DNA of 64,000 nt from DATBLE01 sp963719325. Its GTDB lineage: Bacteria > Actinomycetota > Thermoleophilia > Gaiellales > Gaiellaceae. Each line of letters starts with the position of its first letter. The first letter of the stretch is position 1. Below, piece by piece: positions 1 through 9,001 of this stretch. The position numbers and the translations under genes were made by a program. A model generated the notes under the pieces. That model saw nothing but the letters and a program-made list of their open reading frames with translations. It did no database searches and was not told where the DNA came from. Location: assembly GCA_963719325.1 (NCBI GenBank), contig CAVRBW010000005.1:1-64000 (forward strand), given 5' to 3'.

Positions 1-42
1 GCCATGTCGGTCGCGGCGACGAACCATTTAGGATCAGAGTTC

Positions 43-903
43 ATGCACGTCGGTGTCGTCTTTCCTCAGACTTCGATCGGGGCTGATCCCGGCGGGGTTC
101 GCGCCTTCGCTCAGGCTGCCGAGGGGCTCGGCTTCGAGCACCTGCTCGCGTACGACCACGTCCTCGGCGCCGACGTCAGCTCGCGTCCGGACTGGGCCGG
201 GCCGTACGCGTCCGAGCACCTGTTTCACGAGATCTTCGTCCTCTTCGGCTACCTCGCCGCGGCGGCGCCGGGCCTGGAGCTCGTCACCGGCGTGCTCGTC
301 CTGCCACAGCGGCAGACGGCGCTCGTCGCCAAGCAGGCAGCGGAGATCGACGTTCTCACGGGCGGGCGCTTCCGGCTCGGCGTGGGGTTGGGCTGGAACT
401 TCGTCGAGTTCGAGTCGCTGGGCGAGGAGTTCCGAAACCGCGGCAAGCGCGTCGAGGAGCAGATCGAGGTCCTGCGACGCCTCTGGACGGAGCCGGTCGT
501 GACCTTCGACGGGCGCTACCACACGATCCCGGCGGCCGGGATCAACCCGCTACCCGTTCAGCGGCCGATCCCGATCTGGATCGGCGGCTCGGCCGAGCCC
601 GCCCTCAAACGGGCGGCTCGCCTCGCAGACGGTTACTTCCCGCAGCGGCCGCTGGACGGCGACTGGCCGGCGACGATGGAGCGATTCCGCCGCTGGGCGG
701 AGGAAGCCGGCCGGGATCCGGGCTCGATCGGGATCGAATGGCGGATCGACATCTCTGCCGGAACGCCCGACGACTGGCGGCGCGAAGCCGACGAGTGGCA
801 GGCGCTCGGTGCGACGCACCTGTCCGTCGTCGCCCGCGACGGCGTCCAGGGGCCGGACGCCCACATCGAACACCTCTCGACGGCGGCCGAGACGCTCCTG
901 TAG
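43..903 (+). CDS. LLM-class (luciferase-like) F420-dependent oxidoreductase
   Basis: The product has the layout of the bacterial-luciferase-like TIM-barrel flavin/F420 oxidoreductases: an N-terminal strand reading HVGVVFPQ, a long central part with LTGGRFRLGVGLGWN, and a family-typical IPIWIGGSAEPALKRAARLADGY stretch. Length is 286 residues, normal for the class. These enzymes use F420H2 or FMNH2 in the cytoplasm; the substrate cannot be read from sequence. I start at ATG 43 rather than ATG 4 because the conserved first strand begins right there and a TAGGAT -10-like hexamer sits at 29-34, which would give a nearly leaderless mRNA. The next gene faces the other way, so this one appears to stand alone or to end a unit that begins outside the window. 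Confidence 0.85.
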   Translation: MHVGVVFPQTSIGADPGGVRAFAQAAEGLGFEHLLAYDHVLGADVSSRPDWAGPYASEHLFHEIFVLFGYLAAAAPGLELVTGVLVLPQRQTALVAKQAAEIDVLTGGRFRLGVGLGWNFVEFESLGEEFRNRGKRVEEQIEVLRRLWTEPVVTFDGRYHTIPAAGINPLPVQRPIPIWIGGSAEPALKRAARLADGYFPQRPLDGDWPATMERFRRWAEEAGRDPGSIGIEWRIDISAGTPDDWRREADEWQALGATHLSVVARDGVQGPDAHIEHLSTAAETLL

Positions 904-920
904 GAGGAAGCCGGCCCGGC

Positions 921-1355
921 TCAGCCGGTCGTGATGTAGTCGGTCAGGTACTGGATCTCGAAGCTCTGCTGCTTCGTCTTGAACTTGACGACGTCTCCGA
1001 TCGAGACGAGCCCGACGACATCGCCGTCTTCGTCGACCACCGGCACGTGCCGGATCCGCCGGTCGGTCATCAGTGCCATGCACTCGTCGATCGGTGTGTC
1101 AGGCGTGGCGACGACGAGCGGTGAGCTCATGATCTCGCGTACCGGCGTTTCGCGGTCGGCGCGCCCTTCGAGCGCGGCTCGCCGCAGGTAGTCGCGTTCG
1201 GTCACGATCCCGACGGTCGCTCCTCTCTCGGTGACGAGGAGCGAGCCGACGTTCGCGTCGACCATACGCTTGACCGCCTCGAAGACCGTGGCGTCGGAGT
1301 CGACCTCCAGCACTTCGTGGCCTTTCTCGTGGAGGATCTCTGCCAGCACGTTCAT
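921..1355 (-). CDS. Tandem CBS-domain protein
   Basis: About 144 residues made almost entirely of two CBS domains (first from the start to about residue 65, second about 70-130). Each contains the usual pattern seen here as GIVTERDYLRR and GLVSIGDVVKFK, with the RHVPVVDEDGDVVG turn. Stand-alone CBS pairs bind adenosyl nucleotides and act as energy or ligand sensors; the partner of this one is unknown. The start is placed at the ATG at 1355, which has a purine-rich ribosome site (GGGGGCGG) directly before it, instead of an in-frame start at 1382. It faces the LLM gene tail to tail with an 18-base gap. Confidence 0.88.
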   Translation of the reverse strand: MNVLAEILHEKGHEVLEVDSDATVFEAVKRMVDANVGSLLVTERGATVGIVTERDYLRRAALEGRADRETPVREIMSSPLVVATPDTPIDECMALMTDRRIRHVPVVDEDGDVVGLVSIGDVVKFKTKQQSFEIQYLTDYITTG

Positions 1356-1445
1356 TCCGCCCCCTTTTTCCGATCGTGCCAACTGCGCGATCTCGCGGCC
1401 GAAGCATGCAACAGATCGGGTGGCGGCGTCGTCGCCGCCAAGGAA

Positions 1446-1928
1446 CTAACCCGGCCAGGCCGCGGCCAGCTTCTCCCGCGTCTGACTCAGGTGCTCGGGG
1501 AGCACCTTCACGTCGGCCAGCACCGGCATGAAATTCGTGTCGCCCGCCCATCGCGGAACGACATGCAGGTGAACGTGGTCGACGATGCCGGCGCCGGCGA
1601 TCCGGCCGAGGTTCCAGCCGAGGTTGTACCCCTGTGGCGCGAAGGTCTCGGCGAGGGCGGCGATGCCCGCTTCGGCCAAGCGGTGGACCTCGAGAGCCTC
1701 CTCGTCGGAAAGCTCGGCAAAGTCGCCGAGGTGGCGGTACGGCGCGACCATCAGATGCCCGGACGCGTACGGGAACTTGTTCAGGAGCGCGAACGCGTGC
1801 GCCCCGCGACGGACGACGAGCATCTCCCGGTCGTCGCCTCCGCGAGCGAGGCAGAAGACGCAGCCGTCGAGCTCGTCAGCCTGCTGGATGTACTCCAGCC
1901 GCCAGGGTGCCCAGAGCGGCTTGGTCAT
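1446..1928 (-). CDS. HIT-family nucleotide hydrolase/transferase
   Basis: A 160-residue HIT protein. The histidine triad is visible as DHVHLHVVPRW at about residues 115-125, and the N-terminal CVFCLA holds the paired cysteines common in the Ap4A phosphorylase-like branch (LWAPWRLEYI...CVFC). It probably acts on dinucleoside polyphosphates or nucleoside phosphoramidates in the cytoplasm. The family is certain; substrate is not. The gene runs in the same direction as CBS but 90 bases upstream of it. Upstream lies a copy of the palindromic intergenic repeat (about 1981-2080). Confidence 0.9.
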   Translation of the reverse strand: MTKPLWAPWRLEYIQQADELDGCVFCLARGGDDREMLVVRRGAHAFALLNKFPYASGHLMVAPYRHLGDFAELSDEEALEVHRLAEAGIAALAETFAPQGYNLGWNLGRIAGAGIVDHVHLHVVPRWAGDTNFMPVLADVKVLPEHLSQTREKLAAAWPG

Positions 1929-1980
1929 GAGCTGCTTCTAGCAGACCGGGCGATTGGGAAGCGTGATCGACTTGAAACGT

Positions 1981-2080
1981 GGCCGCGCCCGACATGTGCG
2001 GGCGCGGCACGCCTAGGCTCGCCGCGAGGAGACAGGGAGGGGGGTCCGTGGGGGGAACCGGCCGTTCCCCCCACGCTTAG
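1981..2080. repeat. Palindromic intergenic repeat, copy A
   Basis: Two hairpins separated by about 45 bases. The first pairs GCCGCGCCCGACA with TGTGCGGGCGCGGC, the second pairs GTGGGGGGAA with TTCCCCCCAC around CCGGCCG (about 2049-2075). The same two modules in the same order recur near 10.1 kb and, inverted, near 63.1 kb. It sits between convergently or serially placed gene ends (corA and HIT), where it could act as a terminator, but there is no U-tract after either hairpin. Confidence 0.7.
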
Positions 2081-3060
2081 AGCCAGCGCTTGTATCGGAA
2101 GAAGGCGACCATACCGACGATCGTCGCGATCATCGCACCCACGATTGCCCAGAACGCCTCGTGCGTGCCGAAGCCTGGGAAATCGACGTTCATACCGAAG
2201 ATCCCCGTAATGAACGTCAGCGGGAGGACGATGACGCTGAAGATGGTGAGGACCCGGAGGACGTCGTTCTGGCGGTGCGAGATCACCGACTCGTTCGTCT
2301 GCTCGAGTGCCTCGACCACCTCCTTGTAGTTGTCGAGCAGGTCCCAGATCCGCTCGGCGGCATCGACGATGTCGTCGAAATACAGCTCCAGATCCTCTGG
2401 CAGGAACCGCTGGACGCGACCCTCGAGCACCCGCAGCGTCGACCGTTCCGGCTTGATGATCTTCCGGTAGGAGATGATCTCCTGCTTGACGTTGGAGAGG
2501 TCACGGACGACGTCTTCGGCGCGTCCTTCGAACATCTCGTCCTCGATCGAGTCGAGCTTGTGCCCGATCTTGTCGAGGATCGGGAAGCAGTAGTCGAAGA
2601 GGTCGTCGAGGACGTGGTAGAGCAGGTAACCCGAGCCCTTCGAGAAGAGGCTCTCGCGCAGCTCGCCGTCTTCCTGGCAGCGCGCGAAGAGACGCGTCAC
2701 GGGAAGGAGCTCGACCATTGGGAGTGTGATCAGGAACTCCGGGCCCAGGAAGAAGTCGAGCTCGGCGGCGTTCAGGCGCTGGATCGCCTTGTCGTAGACC
2801 GGAAAATGGAGGACGGCGAACTGGTACTCCGGGTACTCGTCGATCTTCGGTCGCTGCCGCTTCGAGAGGACGTCCTCGACGTCCAGCGGATGCCAGCCGA
2901 AGCGCTCGGCGAGCTGCGCCGCCTCGCCCGCGTCGGGCGCGTCGAGGTGCACCCAGGTCAGGCTGCCGTGGGTGAGCTCAGCGAGCCGGGGCCCGCGCGG
3001 TGCGACGATCTCTGCGACTGCGCGCGCCCGCGGGCGCTTGATGCGGGGGAGGCTCGGCAT
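2077..3060 (-). CDS. corA: CorA-type magnesium/divalent cation transporter
   Basis: The C-terminus shows the two CorA membrane helices with the diagnostic GMN motif between them (GIFGMNVDFPGF), ending in the basic FFRYKRWL tail. The N-terminal two thirds is the cytoplasmic alpha/beta funnel domain, with KRQRPKIDEYPEYQF as expected. CorA forms a pentameric Mg2+ channel in the inner membrane. I chose ATG 3060. An in-frame ATG at 3099 is less likely because a TACAAT hexamer (3103-3098 on this strand), a good -10 sequence, overlaps it. The gene lies downstream of the GH1 gene in the same direction, past a GC-rich hairpin, and is probably independent of it. Confidence 0.9.
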   Translation of the reverse strand: MPSLPRIKRPRARAVAEIVAPRGPRLAELTHGSLTWVHLDAPDAGEAAQLAERFGWHPLDVEDVLSKRQRPKIDEYPEYQFAVLHFPVYDKAIQRLNAAELDFFLGPEFLITLPMVELLPVTRLFARCQEDGELRESLFSKGSGYLLYHVLDDLFDYCFPILDKIGHKLDSIEDEMFEGRAEDVVRDLSNVKQEIISYRKIIKPERSTLRVLEGRVQRFLPEDLELYFDDIVDAAERIWDLLDNYKEVVEALEQTNESVISHRQNDVLRVLTIFSVIVLPLTFITGIFGMNVDFPGFGTHEAFWAIVGAMIATIVGMVAFFRYKRWL

Positions 3061-3159
3061 AGGTACTGAGGGGGTCGTCCGTCCGCATAACCCCTGCATT
3101 GTACTTCGAGGGAGGCGTGCGAGCACCTCTCGCCCAGGTGCCGGTCGCCTGCTGGAGGG

Positions 3160-3187
3160 GGCGGGGCCGCCTCGAGACGGCCCCGCC
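3160..3187 (-). terminator. GC-rich hairpin after the GH1 gene
   Basis: A perfect 10-bp stem (GGCGGGGCCG paired with CGGCCCCGCC) with an 8-base loop lies 24 bases past the stop of the glycosidase. There is no run of U after it, so it is a hairpin-only terminator candidate or an mRNA 3' end protector. Confidence 0.45.
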
Positions 3188-3210
3188 GACGGGTCGGTCG
3201 CCGCCGGACC

Positions 3211-4575
3211 TCAGAGCGGTCCGGCGGCCGCGGTCACCGACCCGGGCGCGCGCTGCGCCAAGATCAGGTCGCGGTACCAGCGGAAGCTTCCCTTGGGGAT
3301 CCGCTCGAGCGTCGGATAATCGACGAAGACCAGCCCGAAACGCTTCCCGTAGCCCTCCGCCCACTCGAAGTTGTCGAGGAGCGACCAGACGAGATATCCC
3401 TTGACCGGCACGCCGTCGTCGATCGCGCTGCGGACGGCCTCGACGTAGCCCGCCAGGTACGCCTGGCGTTCGGGATCGTTGACGGATCCGTTGTGCTCGT
3501 GGACGTCGCCGAATGCGGCGCCGCTCTCCGAGACGTAGATGGCGGCCGGCGCATAGTCGTCCCGCAGGCGCACCAGCACGTCGTAGAGCCCGTCCGGGTA
3601 GACCTCCCAGCCCATCTCCGTGTGCTCGGCGCCTTGCGAGTAGACCTTGACGGGTGGCCCTCCGTTCGGGCTCGCACGGACGATCTGCCTCGTGTAGTTG
3701 TTCACGCCGAGGAAGTCGAGTGGTGCCGAGATACGGTCGAGGTCTCCGTCCTCGACAGGTGGCGCGTCGGCTCGGAAATGCTCGACCATGTCCTCCGGAT
3801 AGGCGCCGCGGAAGACGGGATCGAGGAACCAGCGGTTGAGGAAGCCGTCGGCGTGCGTCGCAGCCGCCCGGTCGGCAGGCGAGTCCGACGCCGGATAGAT
3901 CGGCTCGAGGTTGAGGGCGATTCCGAGCTCGGCGGCGGACGCCTCGCGGCGGATCACCTCGCACGCGAGTCCGTGCGAGAGCAGGAGGTGGTGTCCCGCC
4001 GCGAGCGCGTCTTTGGCGCTCGCAAGGCCGGGTGCGTGCTCTCCCCAACCGTGGCCGAGCCAGGCCGCGACCCAGGGCTCGTTGTGGGTCAGCCAGCGCC
4101 CGACGCGGTCGCCGATCCGGCCGACCACCGCCTCGACATACTCCGCGAACGCCTCCGCGGTCTCGCGGGCGAGCCATCCGCCGCGATCTTGGAGGGCTTG
4201 CGGAAGGTCCCAATGGAACAACGTGGGGAAGGGAGCGATCCCGCTCGCGAGCAGCTCGTCGACGAGCCGATCGTAGAAGTCGAGACCCGCCTCGTTCACC
4301 CGGCCCCGCCCCTCGGGGATGACCCTGGGCCAGGCGACCGAGAAGCGGAACGTGTCGATTCCGAGCTTTCGCATCAGCTCGATGTCTCCTGGATAGCGGT
4401 GGTAGAAGTCACAGGCAATCGAGCCGTCGTGGCCGTTCCAGACGGCACCAGGGGTCGCGCAGAACCGGTCCCAGATCGACGCGCCGCGGCCGTCTTCCTT
4501 GACGGCGCCCTCGATCTGGTACGCCGAGGTCGACACACCCCAGACGAAGCCCTCGGGAAACGAGCGCTCTTTCAT
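3211..4575 (-). CDS. GH1 family beta-glycosidase
   Basis: A full-length (about 454 residues) glycoside hydrolase family 1 TIM barrel. It begins FPEGFVWGVSTSAYQIEGA, has the acid/base glutamate in LTHNEPW (about residue 162) and the nucleophile glutamate in YVSESGAAF (about residue 351), and the aglycone-side NNFEW-like sequence LLDNFEWAEGYGKRFGLVFVDY. Such enzymes cut terminal beta-glucosides or related beta-glycosides with retention. There is no signal peptide, so it works on imported sugars. Start is ATG 4575; GGAGGT lies six bases upstream, whereas the overlapping TTG at 4578 is too close to it. The gene ends the leftward sugar locus, separated from the GH94 gene by a repeat remnant. Confidence 0.93.
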   Translation of the reverse strand: MKERSFPEGFVWGVSTSAYQIEGAVKEDGRGASIWDRFCATPGAVWNGHDGSIACDFYHRYPGDIELMRKLGIDTFRFSVAWPRVIPEGRGRVNEAGLDFYDRLVDELLASGIAPFPTLFHWDLPQALQDRGGWLARETAEAFAEYVEAVVGRIGDRVGRWLTHNEPWVAAWLGHGWGEHAPGLASAKDALAAGHHLLLSHGLACEVIRREASAAELGIALNLEPIYPASDSPADRAAATHADGFLNRWFLDPVFRGAYPEDMVEHFRADAPPVEDGDLDRISAPLDFLGVNNYTRQIVRASPNGGPPVKVYSQGAEHTEMGWEVYPDGLYDVLVRLRDDYAPAAIYVSESGAAFGDVHEHNGSVNDPERQAYLAGYVEAVRSAIDDGVPVKGYLVWSLLDNFEWAEGYGKRFGLVFVDYPTLERIPKGSFRWYRDLILAQRAPGSVTAAAGPL

Positions 4576-4604
4576 CAATCGACCTCCGGCATCTCGGAGA
4601 ATCC

Positions 4605-4672
4605 CGTCGCCGCGACCGACATGGCGGGCGCGGCTCCCGGAGGTGGCTGGGGAGCGAGCCGGAGGCGAGCGG
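4605..4672. repeat. Palindromic intergenic repeat, copy D (truncated)
   Basis: Contains the CGACATGGCGGGCGCGGC module and the GAGCGAGCCGGAGGCGAGCG module found at the ends of the copies at 10.1 and 63.1 kb, but lacks the central GGGGGAA...TTCCCCC hairpin. It lies inside the leftward sugar locus between two codirectional glycosidase genes. Confidence 0.55.
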
Positions 4673-4675
4673 CGC

Positions 4676-7086
4676 TCATCCGACCGTCACCTCGACCTGG
4701 ACTCGGTCGCCCGCCGGCGCGAGTGGAACGACGTCGCCCGCGACCGGAACGCCGTCGACGACGAGTGCGATCTCGTCACCGGCGCCGCGTCGCTCGACCG
4801 CGATCTCGTAGAGCGCGCCCCGGAAGCGGCGTGTCGCCTTGAAGCCCGTCCAGCTGCTCGGGAGCGCGGGGGCAACACGGAGCCCGCTGTACGTCGGCCG
4901 GATCCCGAGGATCCACTGGGTGGCCGCGACGTAGGTCCAGGCGGCGGTTCCCGTCAGCCAGGCGTTCCGGCCCATGCCGAACTGCGGGTGCGTCGGCCCG
5001 CAGATGTTCTGGCAGTAGACGTACGGCTCGACGAGGTAGCAGTCGGAGTCCGTCCGCCGAAGGGGGAGGATCCGGCGGTAGTAGTCGTATGCCCGGTCGG
5101 CCTGGCCGGCCATCGCGGCGGCCACGATCGCCCAGGCGTTCGCGTGGCAGAAGATGCCGCCGTTCTCCTTCGCCCCCGGCGGGTAGGTGGACGTCCCACG
5201 GATGCGCGGAGTCGCCGCCGTCGTACGGGGGCCAGAGGAGGGCGATGCCGTGCTCGGTCGAGAGGTGATCGTCCATCGACTGCAGCGCGCGCTCCGCGCG
5301 TTCGCCGGCGGCGACCTCGCCGATCACGCACCAGGTCTGCGGATTCATGTTGATCCGGTGCAGCTGCTCGGCGGCGACGCCGATCGGCTTTCCGTCGTCG
5401 TCGAATGCGCGGCCGTACCACTCGCCGTCCCAGGCGTGCTCGTCGACGGCGGCCGCCATCTTTCGGGCGTATGAGCGGAGCCGGGCTGCCTCGTCCCCTC
5501 GTCCGAGCTCGTCTGCGAGCTCGGCAAAGTCGAGCGTCGCGCGGCAGAACTGCATCCCGCACCAGACTGACTCGGCCTTGCCGGAGCCGAGGTCGATGTT
5601 CATCGTGTCGTCCCAGTCCGAGAAGCCCGCGCGCGGCAGCTCGTGCGGCCCGCGGTGGTCGAGCGTGAACTGGATCGCCCGCAGCATGTGCGCCCAGACC
5701 GTCTCCTCGGGGCCGTCGGCATACGCCGACGGCCTCGTCCAGGTACGCGAGGTCGCCGGTCTCACGGAGGTAGGCGCAGACGGCGAGTACGAGCCAGAGG
5801 TGGTCGTCGCAGAACCACTGCGGCCGGTCGGGGAACTCGGAGGCAAGTCCGCGCGAGCCCTCGCCGGTGAGCGGGTAGAACTGGTGCCAGGTGTGTCCGT
5901 CGAGAAACTGGAGGCGCCAAAGCCGGGTCAGCGTCTCGCGGGTGCGCGCCGGAGCGGCGTGCACGGTGCCGAGCGTGTCCTGCGCCGAGTCGCGTGTGCC
6001 CATCCCGCGGCCGACACCCGTCTCGTAGGCGGAGACGAAGCGCGACCAGTAGAGGGTCGTCCGGCACTGGACCTGGTTCCAGAAGTTGACCATCGCGTCC
6101 AGCTCCGGGTCGGGCGTCTCGACCGAGAACGAGGAGAGGTAGGCGTCCCAGTCGTCGCGGAGTGCCCCGAACGCCCGCTCGACGTTCCCGCCGTCGCGAA
6201 ACGTCGAGCGGATGCGCTCGAGCTCGGTGTCGTCTCGGACGGTGCCGAGCACGAAGACGACCTCGCGCTCCTCGCCGGGCGGCAGCTCGAGCTCGTGACA
6301 GAGGACGCCGACGCTGTTCCCGCGCGGCGAGCCGACGTTCGACGGCTCGCCGTACTCGACCACGATCGGATTCGCCAGGTCGCGATAGCGACCGACGAAC
6401 GTCTCGCGATCCGAGTCGAATCCCAGCGGATCGACATTGGACGCGAGGAAGCTCCGGTCCGGTCGAAACACGGTGCCGGCGACGATCACGCCGTTCTCGA
6501 AGGAGCTCCGGACGATGTGCTGCGCCCAGTCGAGGTTCTGCTGGTCGACGACCGCGTCGGGAAAGCAGAACTCCACGTAGCTGAAGCTGCGCAGACGGCG
6601 CAGGCGGTCACCCGTGTTGCGGATCCGCAGAGTCCAGAGCTCGCACGGCCAGCTCGCCCCGTCCCTGGCCGGGGGAACGAAGTACAGGATCTCGGATGCG
6701 ATTCCGGCGCATTCGGCGGCGATGCGCGTGTAGCCGGCGCCGTGTCGGCACTCGTACCTCTCGAGCGGCCGCTTCACGGGTTGCCACGTCGCGCTCCAGT
6801 ACTCGCCCGTGTCCTGGTCGCGTAGGTAGACGTACCGGCCCGGCTGGTCGACCGGAAGCGCGTTGTAGCGGTAGCGGGTCACGCGCCAGTGGCGCGGGTC
6901 GCGGTCGAACGAGTAGCCGCCGCCGGTGTTCGAGACGATCCCGCCGTAGCGGCCCTCGCCGAGGTAGTTGATCCACGGCGTCGGTGTGTCGGGGCGGGTG
7001 ATGACGTATTCTCGAGCCGCCTCGTCGAAGTAGCCGTACGCGTTCGCTCCGACCTTGCGGCTCGTCTCGGCGAGCGCAGCGGTCAC
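4676..7086 (-). pseudogene. GH94 glycoside phosphorylase with two +1 frameshifts
   Basis: Homology to the cellobiose/chitobiose phosphorylase family runs the full length but through three frames. The first frame goes from a GTG at 7086 (YGYFDEAAREYVITRPDTP...) to LDEAV near 5728. The second runs from YADGPEETVW to about 5211 and carries FSDWDDTMN, where the family has the general-acid aspartate motif DWND. The third resumes with PRIRGTSTYPPGAKENGGIF and runs to the stop. Each junction (about 5724-5727 and 5210) fits one extra base. The enzyme would split a beta-disaccharide with phosphate into sugar-1-phosphate and free sugar. GTG overlaps the stop of the GH130 gene. Either the gene is decaying, with the intact paralog at 15.3 kb covering its role, or the two bases are assembly errors. 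Confidence 0.8.
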
Positions 7087-8096
7087 CGCGGAGCCGCGAT
7101 GGAGTGGTCTTTGGCGAACTCGACGAGCTCGTCCAGATGTGCGAACGCGAGCCCGGTGACCGTGTCCGCGGCGCCGTAGTAGATCGCCAGCCGTCCGGTG
7201 TCGGCGTCGCAGAGCATCGCGCACGGGAAGACCACGTTCGCGACGTCGCCGACGCACTCGTACGGCATCTGCGGCGACAGGACGTACGGCTTCGCTCGGG
7301 CGACGACCTTCCACGGCTCCTCGAGGTCGAGCAGCGCCACGCCGGCGCTGTACACGTAGCCGTTGCAGGAGGTGAGGACGCCGTGGTAGACGAGCAGCCA
7401 GCCTTCGGAGGTCTCGATCGGCACCGGCCCGCCGCCGATCTTCGTCGCCTGCCACGAGTTCGCGACCGTGCCCATCACGTGACGGTGCCGTCCCCAGAAG
7501 CACAGGTCGGGGCTCTCGCTGTAGAAGATGTCGCCGAACGGCGTATGCCCGTTGTCGGAAGGGCGCGAGAGCATCGCGAAGTGGCCGTTGATCTTGCGCG
7601 GGAACATGACGCCGTTCCGGTTGAAGGGTAGGAACGCGTTCTCACCCTGGTGGAAGGTCTCGAAGTCGGTCGTCCAGGCGACGCCGATCGTGGGCCCGTG
7701 GTAGCAGTTGCACCAGGTCACGTACCAGCGGTCCTCGATCCAGACCACGCGCGGGTCGTAGCCGTAGATGAAGTCTCCGATCTCGGGGTCGTCGGCCTGG
7801 AACCGGAGCGGCTCCGGGTCGAGCTCCCAGCTGAACCCGTCCGCGCTGAACCCGCGGTGGAGCTGCATCTTGCGCGTCCAGTCATCGCAGCGGAAGACCC
7901 CCGCGAACCCGCCTTCGTACGGGACGACGGCGCTGTTGAAGATGCTGTTCGAGGTGGGGAGGAGGTCTCGCGGGATCACCGGGTTCCGCGAGTAGCGCCA
8001 CAGCGGGCGGTCGTCGCCGGCCGGCCGGTCTTCCCAGGGCAGGTTCGGGATACTCGGCGCGCGACCGGTATCGGCGAGGAGCTGGACAGCAGCCAT
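7083..8096 (-). CDS. GH130 family beta-mannoside phosphorylase-like enzyme
   Basis: 337 residues of a five-bladed beta-propeller typical of family GH130: RYSRNPVIPRD near the start, NSAVVPYEGGFAGVFRCDD, the GYDPRVVWIEDRWYVTW blade, and the C-terminal IYYGAADTVTGLAFAHLDEL. GH130 enzymes phosphorolyse (a few hydrolyse) beta-1,4- or beta-1,2-mannosides, releasing mannose-1-phosphate. It has no signal peptide. The start ATG overlaps the upstream ABC ATPase stop by one base (TGATG) and its own stop overlaps the GH94 GTG, so all three are translationally coupled. Linkage specificity cannot be settled from sequence alone. Confidence 0.9.
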   Translation of the reverse strand: MAAVQLLADTGRAPSIPNLPWEDRPAGDDRPLWRYSRNPVIPRDLLPTSNSIFNSAVVPYEGGFAGVFRCDDWTRKMQLHRGFSADGFSWELDPEPLRFQADDPEIGDFIYGYDPRVVWIEDRWYVTWCNCYHGPTIGVAWTTDFETFHQGENAFLPFNRNGVMFPRKINGHFAMLSRPSDNGHTPFGDIFYSESPDLCFWGRHRHVMGTVANSWQATKIGGGPVPIETSEGWLLVYHGVLTSCNGYVYSAGVALLDLEEPWKVVARAKPYVLSPQMPYECVGDVANVVFPCAMLCDADTGRLAIYYGAADTVTGLAFAHLDELVEFAKDHSIAAPR

Positions 8097-9001
8097 CAGC
8101 CGGTGCCGTTGACCGTGGCGACGAAGTGGTCCTCGTCGATCTTGACGAGCGAGGCACCGTCGTCGTCGCGATCCTCGTGGCCGTTGCGCGCCCCCGGCGT
8201 CGGCTCCCACTTGGAATGGAGGTGGGGTACGGCTGCGAGCAGCATCTTCGTGTAGGGATGCTGCGGGTCGCCGAACACCTTCTCGGTCGCGCCGACCTCG
8301 ACGATGACTCCACGTCGCAGGATCACGGTGCGCTCGCTGATGTAGTTGCCGAGCGACAAGTCGTGGGTGATGAACAGGATCCCGAGCCCGCGGGTCTTCA
8401 GGTCGGCGAGCAGGTTGAGGACGTCGATCCGGGTCGACGCGTCGAGCATGCTGATGATCTCGTCGGCGACGAGGAGCTTGATGTCGAGCATCAGGGCGCG
8501 CGCGATCAGGAGTCGCTGCAGCTGCCCTCCGCTGAGCTGGTGCGGGTACTTGTTCAACACGTCGCGCGGGTTGAGGCCGACGGCCTCGAGCGAGCCGTCC
8601 AGCTTCGTCTTCCACTCGGTGCCACCGATGCCGGGGAAGTACTCGTCTCTGATCAGCTTGAAGACGCGGTCTGCCTTGAAGATCGGGTTGTAGGAGCTGA
8701 ACGGATCCTGGAAGACCCCCTGCACGTCTCGGTAGTAGTCCTTCAGGTGCCTGCCCTTGAACGTGGCGATGTCCTTGCCTTCGAACATGATCGTCCCCGC
8801 GGTCACTCGGGACAGCCTGAGGATCATCCGTCCGATCGTCGACTTGCCGCTCCCGCTCTCGCCGATCAGCGAGACGACCTCGCCCGGCCGCACGTCGAAG
8901 GTGATGTTGCGCGCGGCGGTGAGCGTCTTCCCTCCGAACGCGCCGACTCGGTACACCTTGCAGCACGTGTCGAGCTTCAGCAGCTCGCGGGTCTCGCTCA
9001 C
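8096..9001 (-). CDS. Opp-type ABC transporter ATP-binding protein (OppF-like)
   Basis: Complete nucleotide-binding domain: Walker A GESGSGKST at about residues 48-56, signature LSGGQLQR near 157, Walker B LLVADEI, and the H-loop ITHDLS. The QDPFSSYNP segment and C-terminal DPQHPYT are typical of the OppD/OppF branch of the peptide/nickel/oligosaccharide importers. Beyond the domain is a charged tail of about 45 residues. The start overlaps the end of the second ATPase by four bases (ATGA). Within this locus the transporter most likely brings in oligosaccharides, as several Opp-family systems of Thermotoga do, instead of peptides. Confidence 0.93.
   Translation of the reverse strand: MSETRELLKLDTCCKVYRVGAFGGKTLTAARNITFDVRPGEVVSLIGESGSGKSTIGRMILRLSRVTAGTIMFEGKDIATFKGRHLKDYYRDVQGVFQDPFSSYNPIFKADRVFKLIRDEYFPGIGGTEWKTKLDGSLEAVGLNPRDVLNKYPHQLSGGQLQRLLIARALMLDIKLLVADEIISMLDASTRIDVLNLLADLKTRGLGILFITHDLSLGNYISERTVILRRGVIVEVGATEKVFGDPQHPYTKMLLAAVPHLHSKWEPTPGARNGHEDRDDDGASLVKIDEDHFVATVNGTG

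Noticed and set aside
3060..3126. Longer CorA starting at 3126 or 3099
   Set aside because: A good TACAAT -10 overlaps the 3099 ATG and the extra residues do not look like CorA, so translation from 3060 is more likely.
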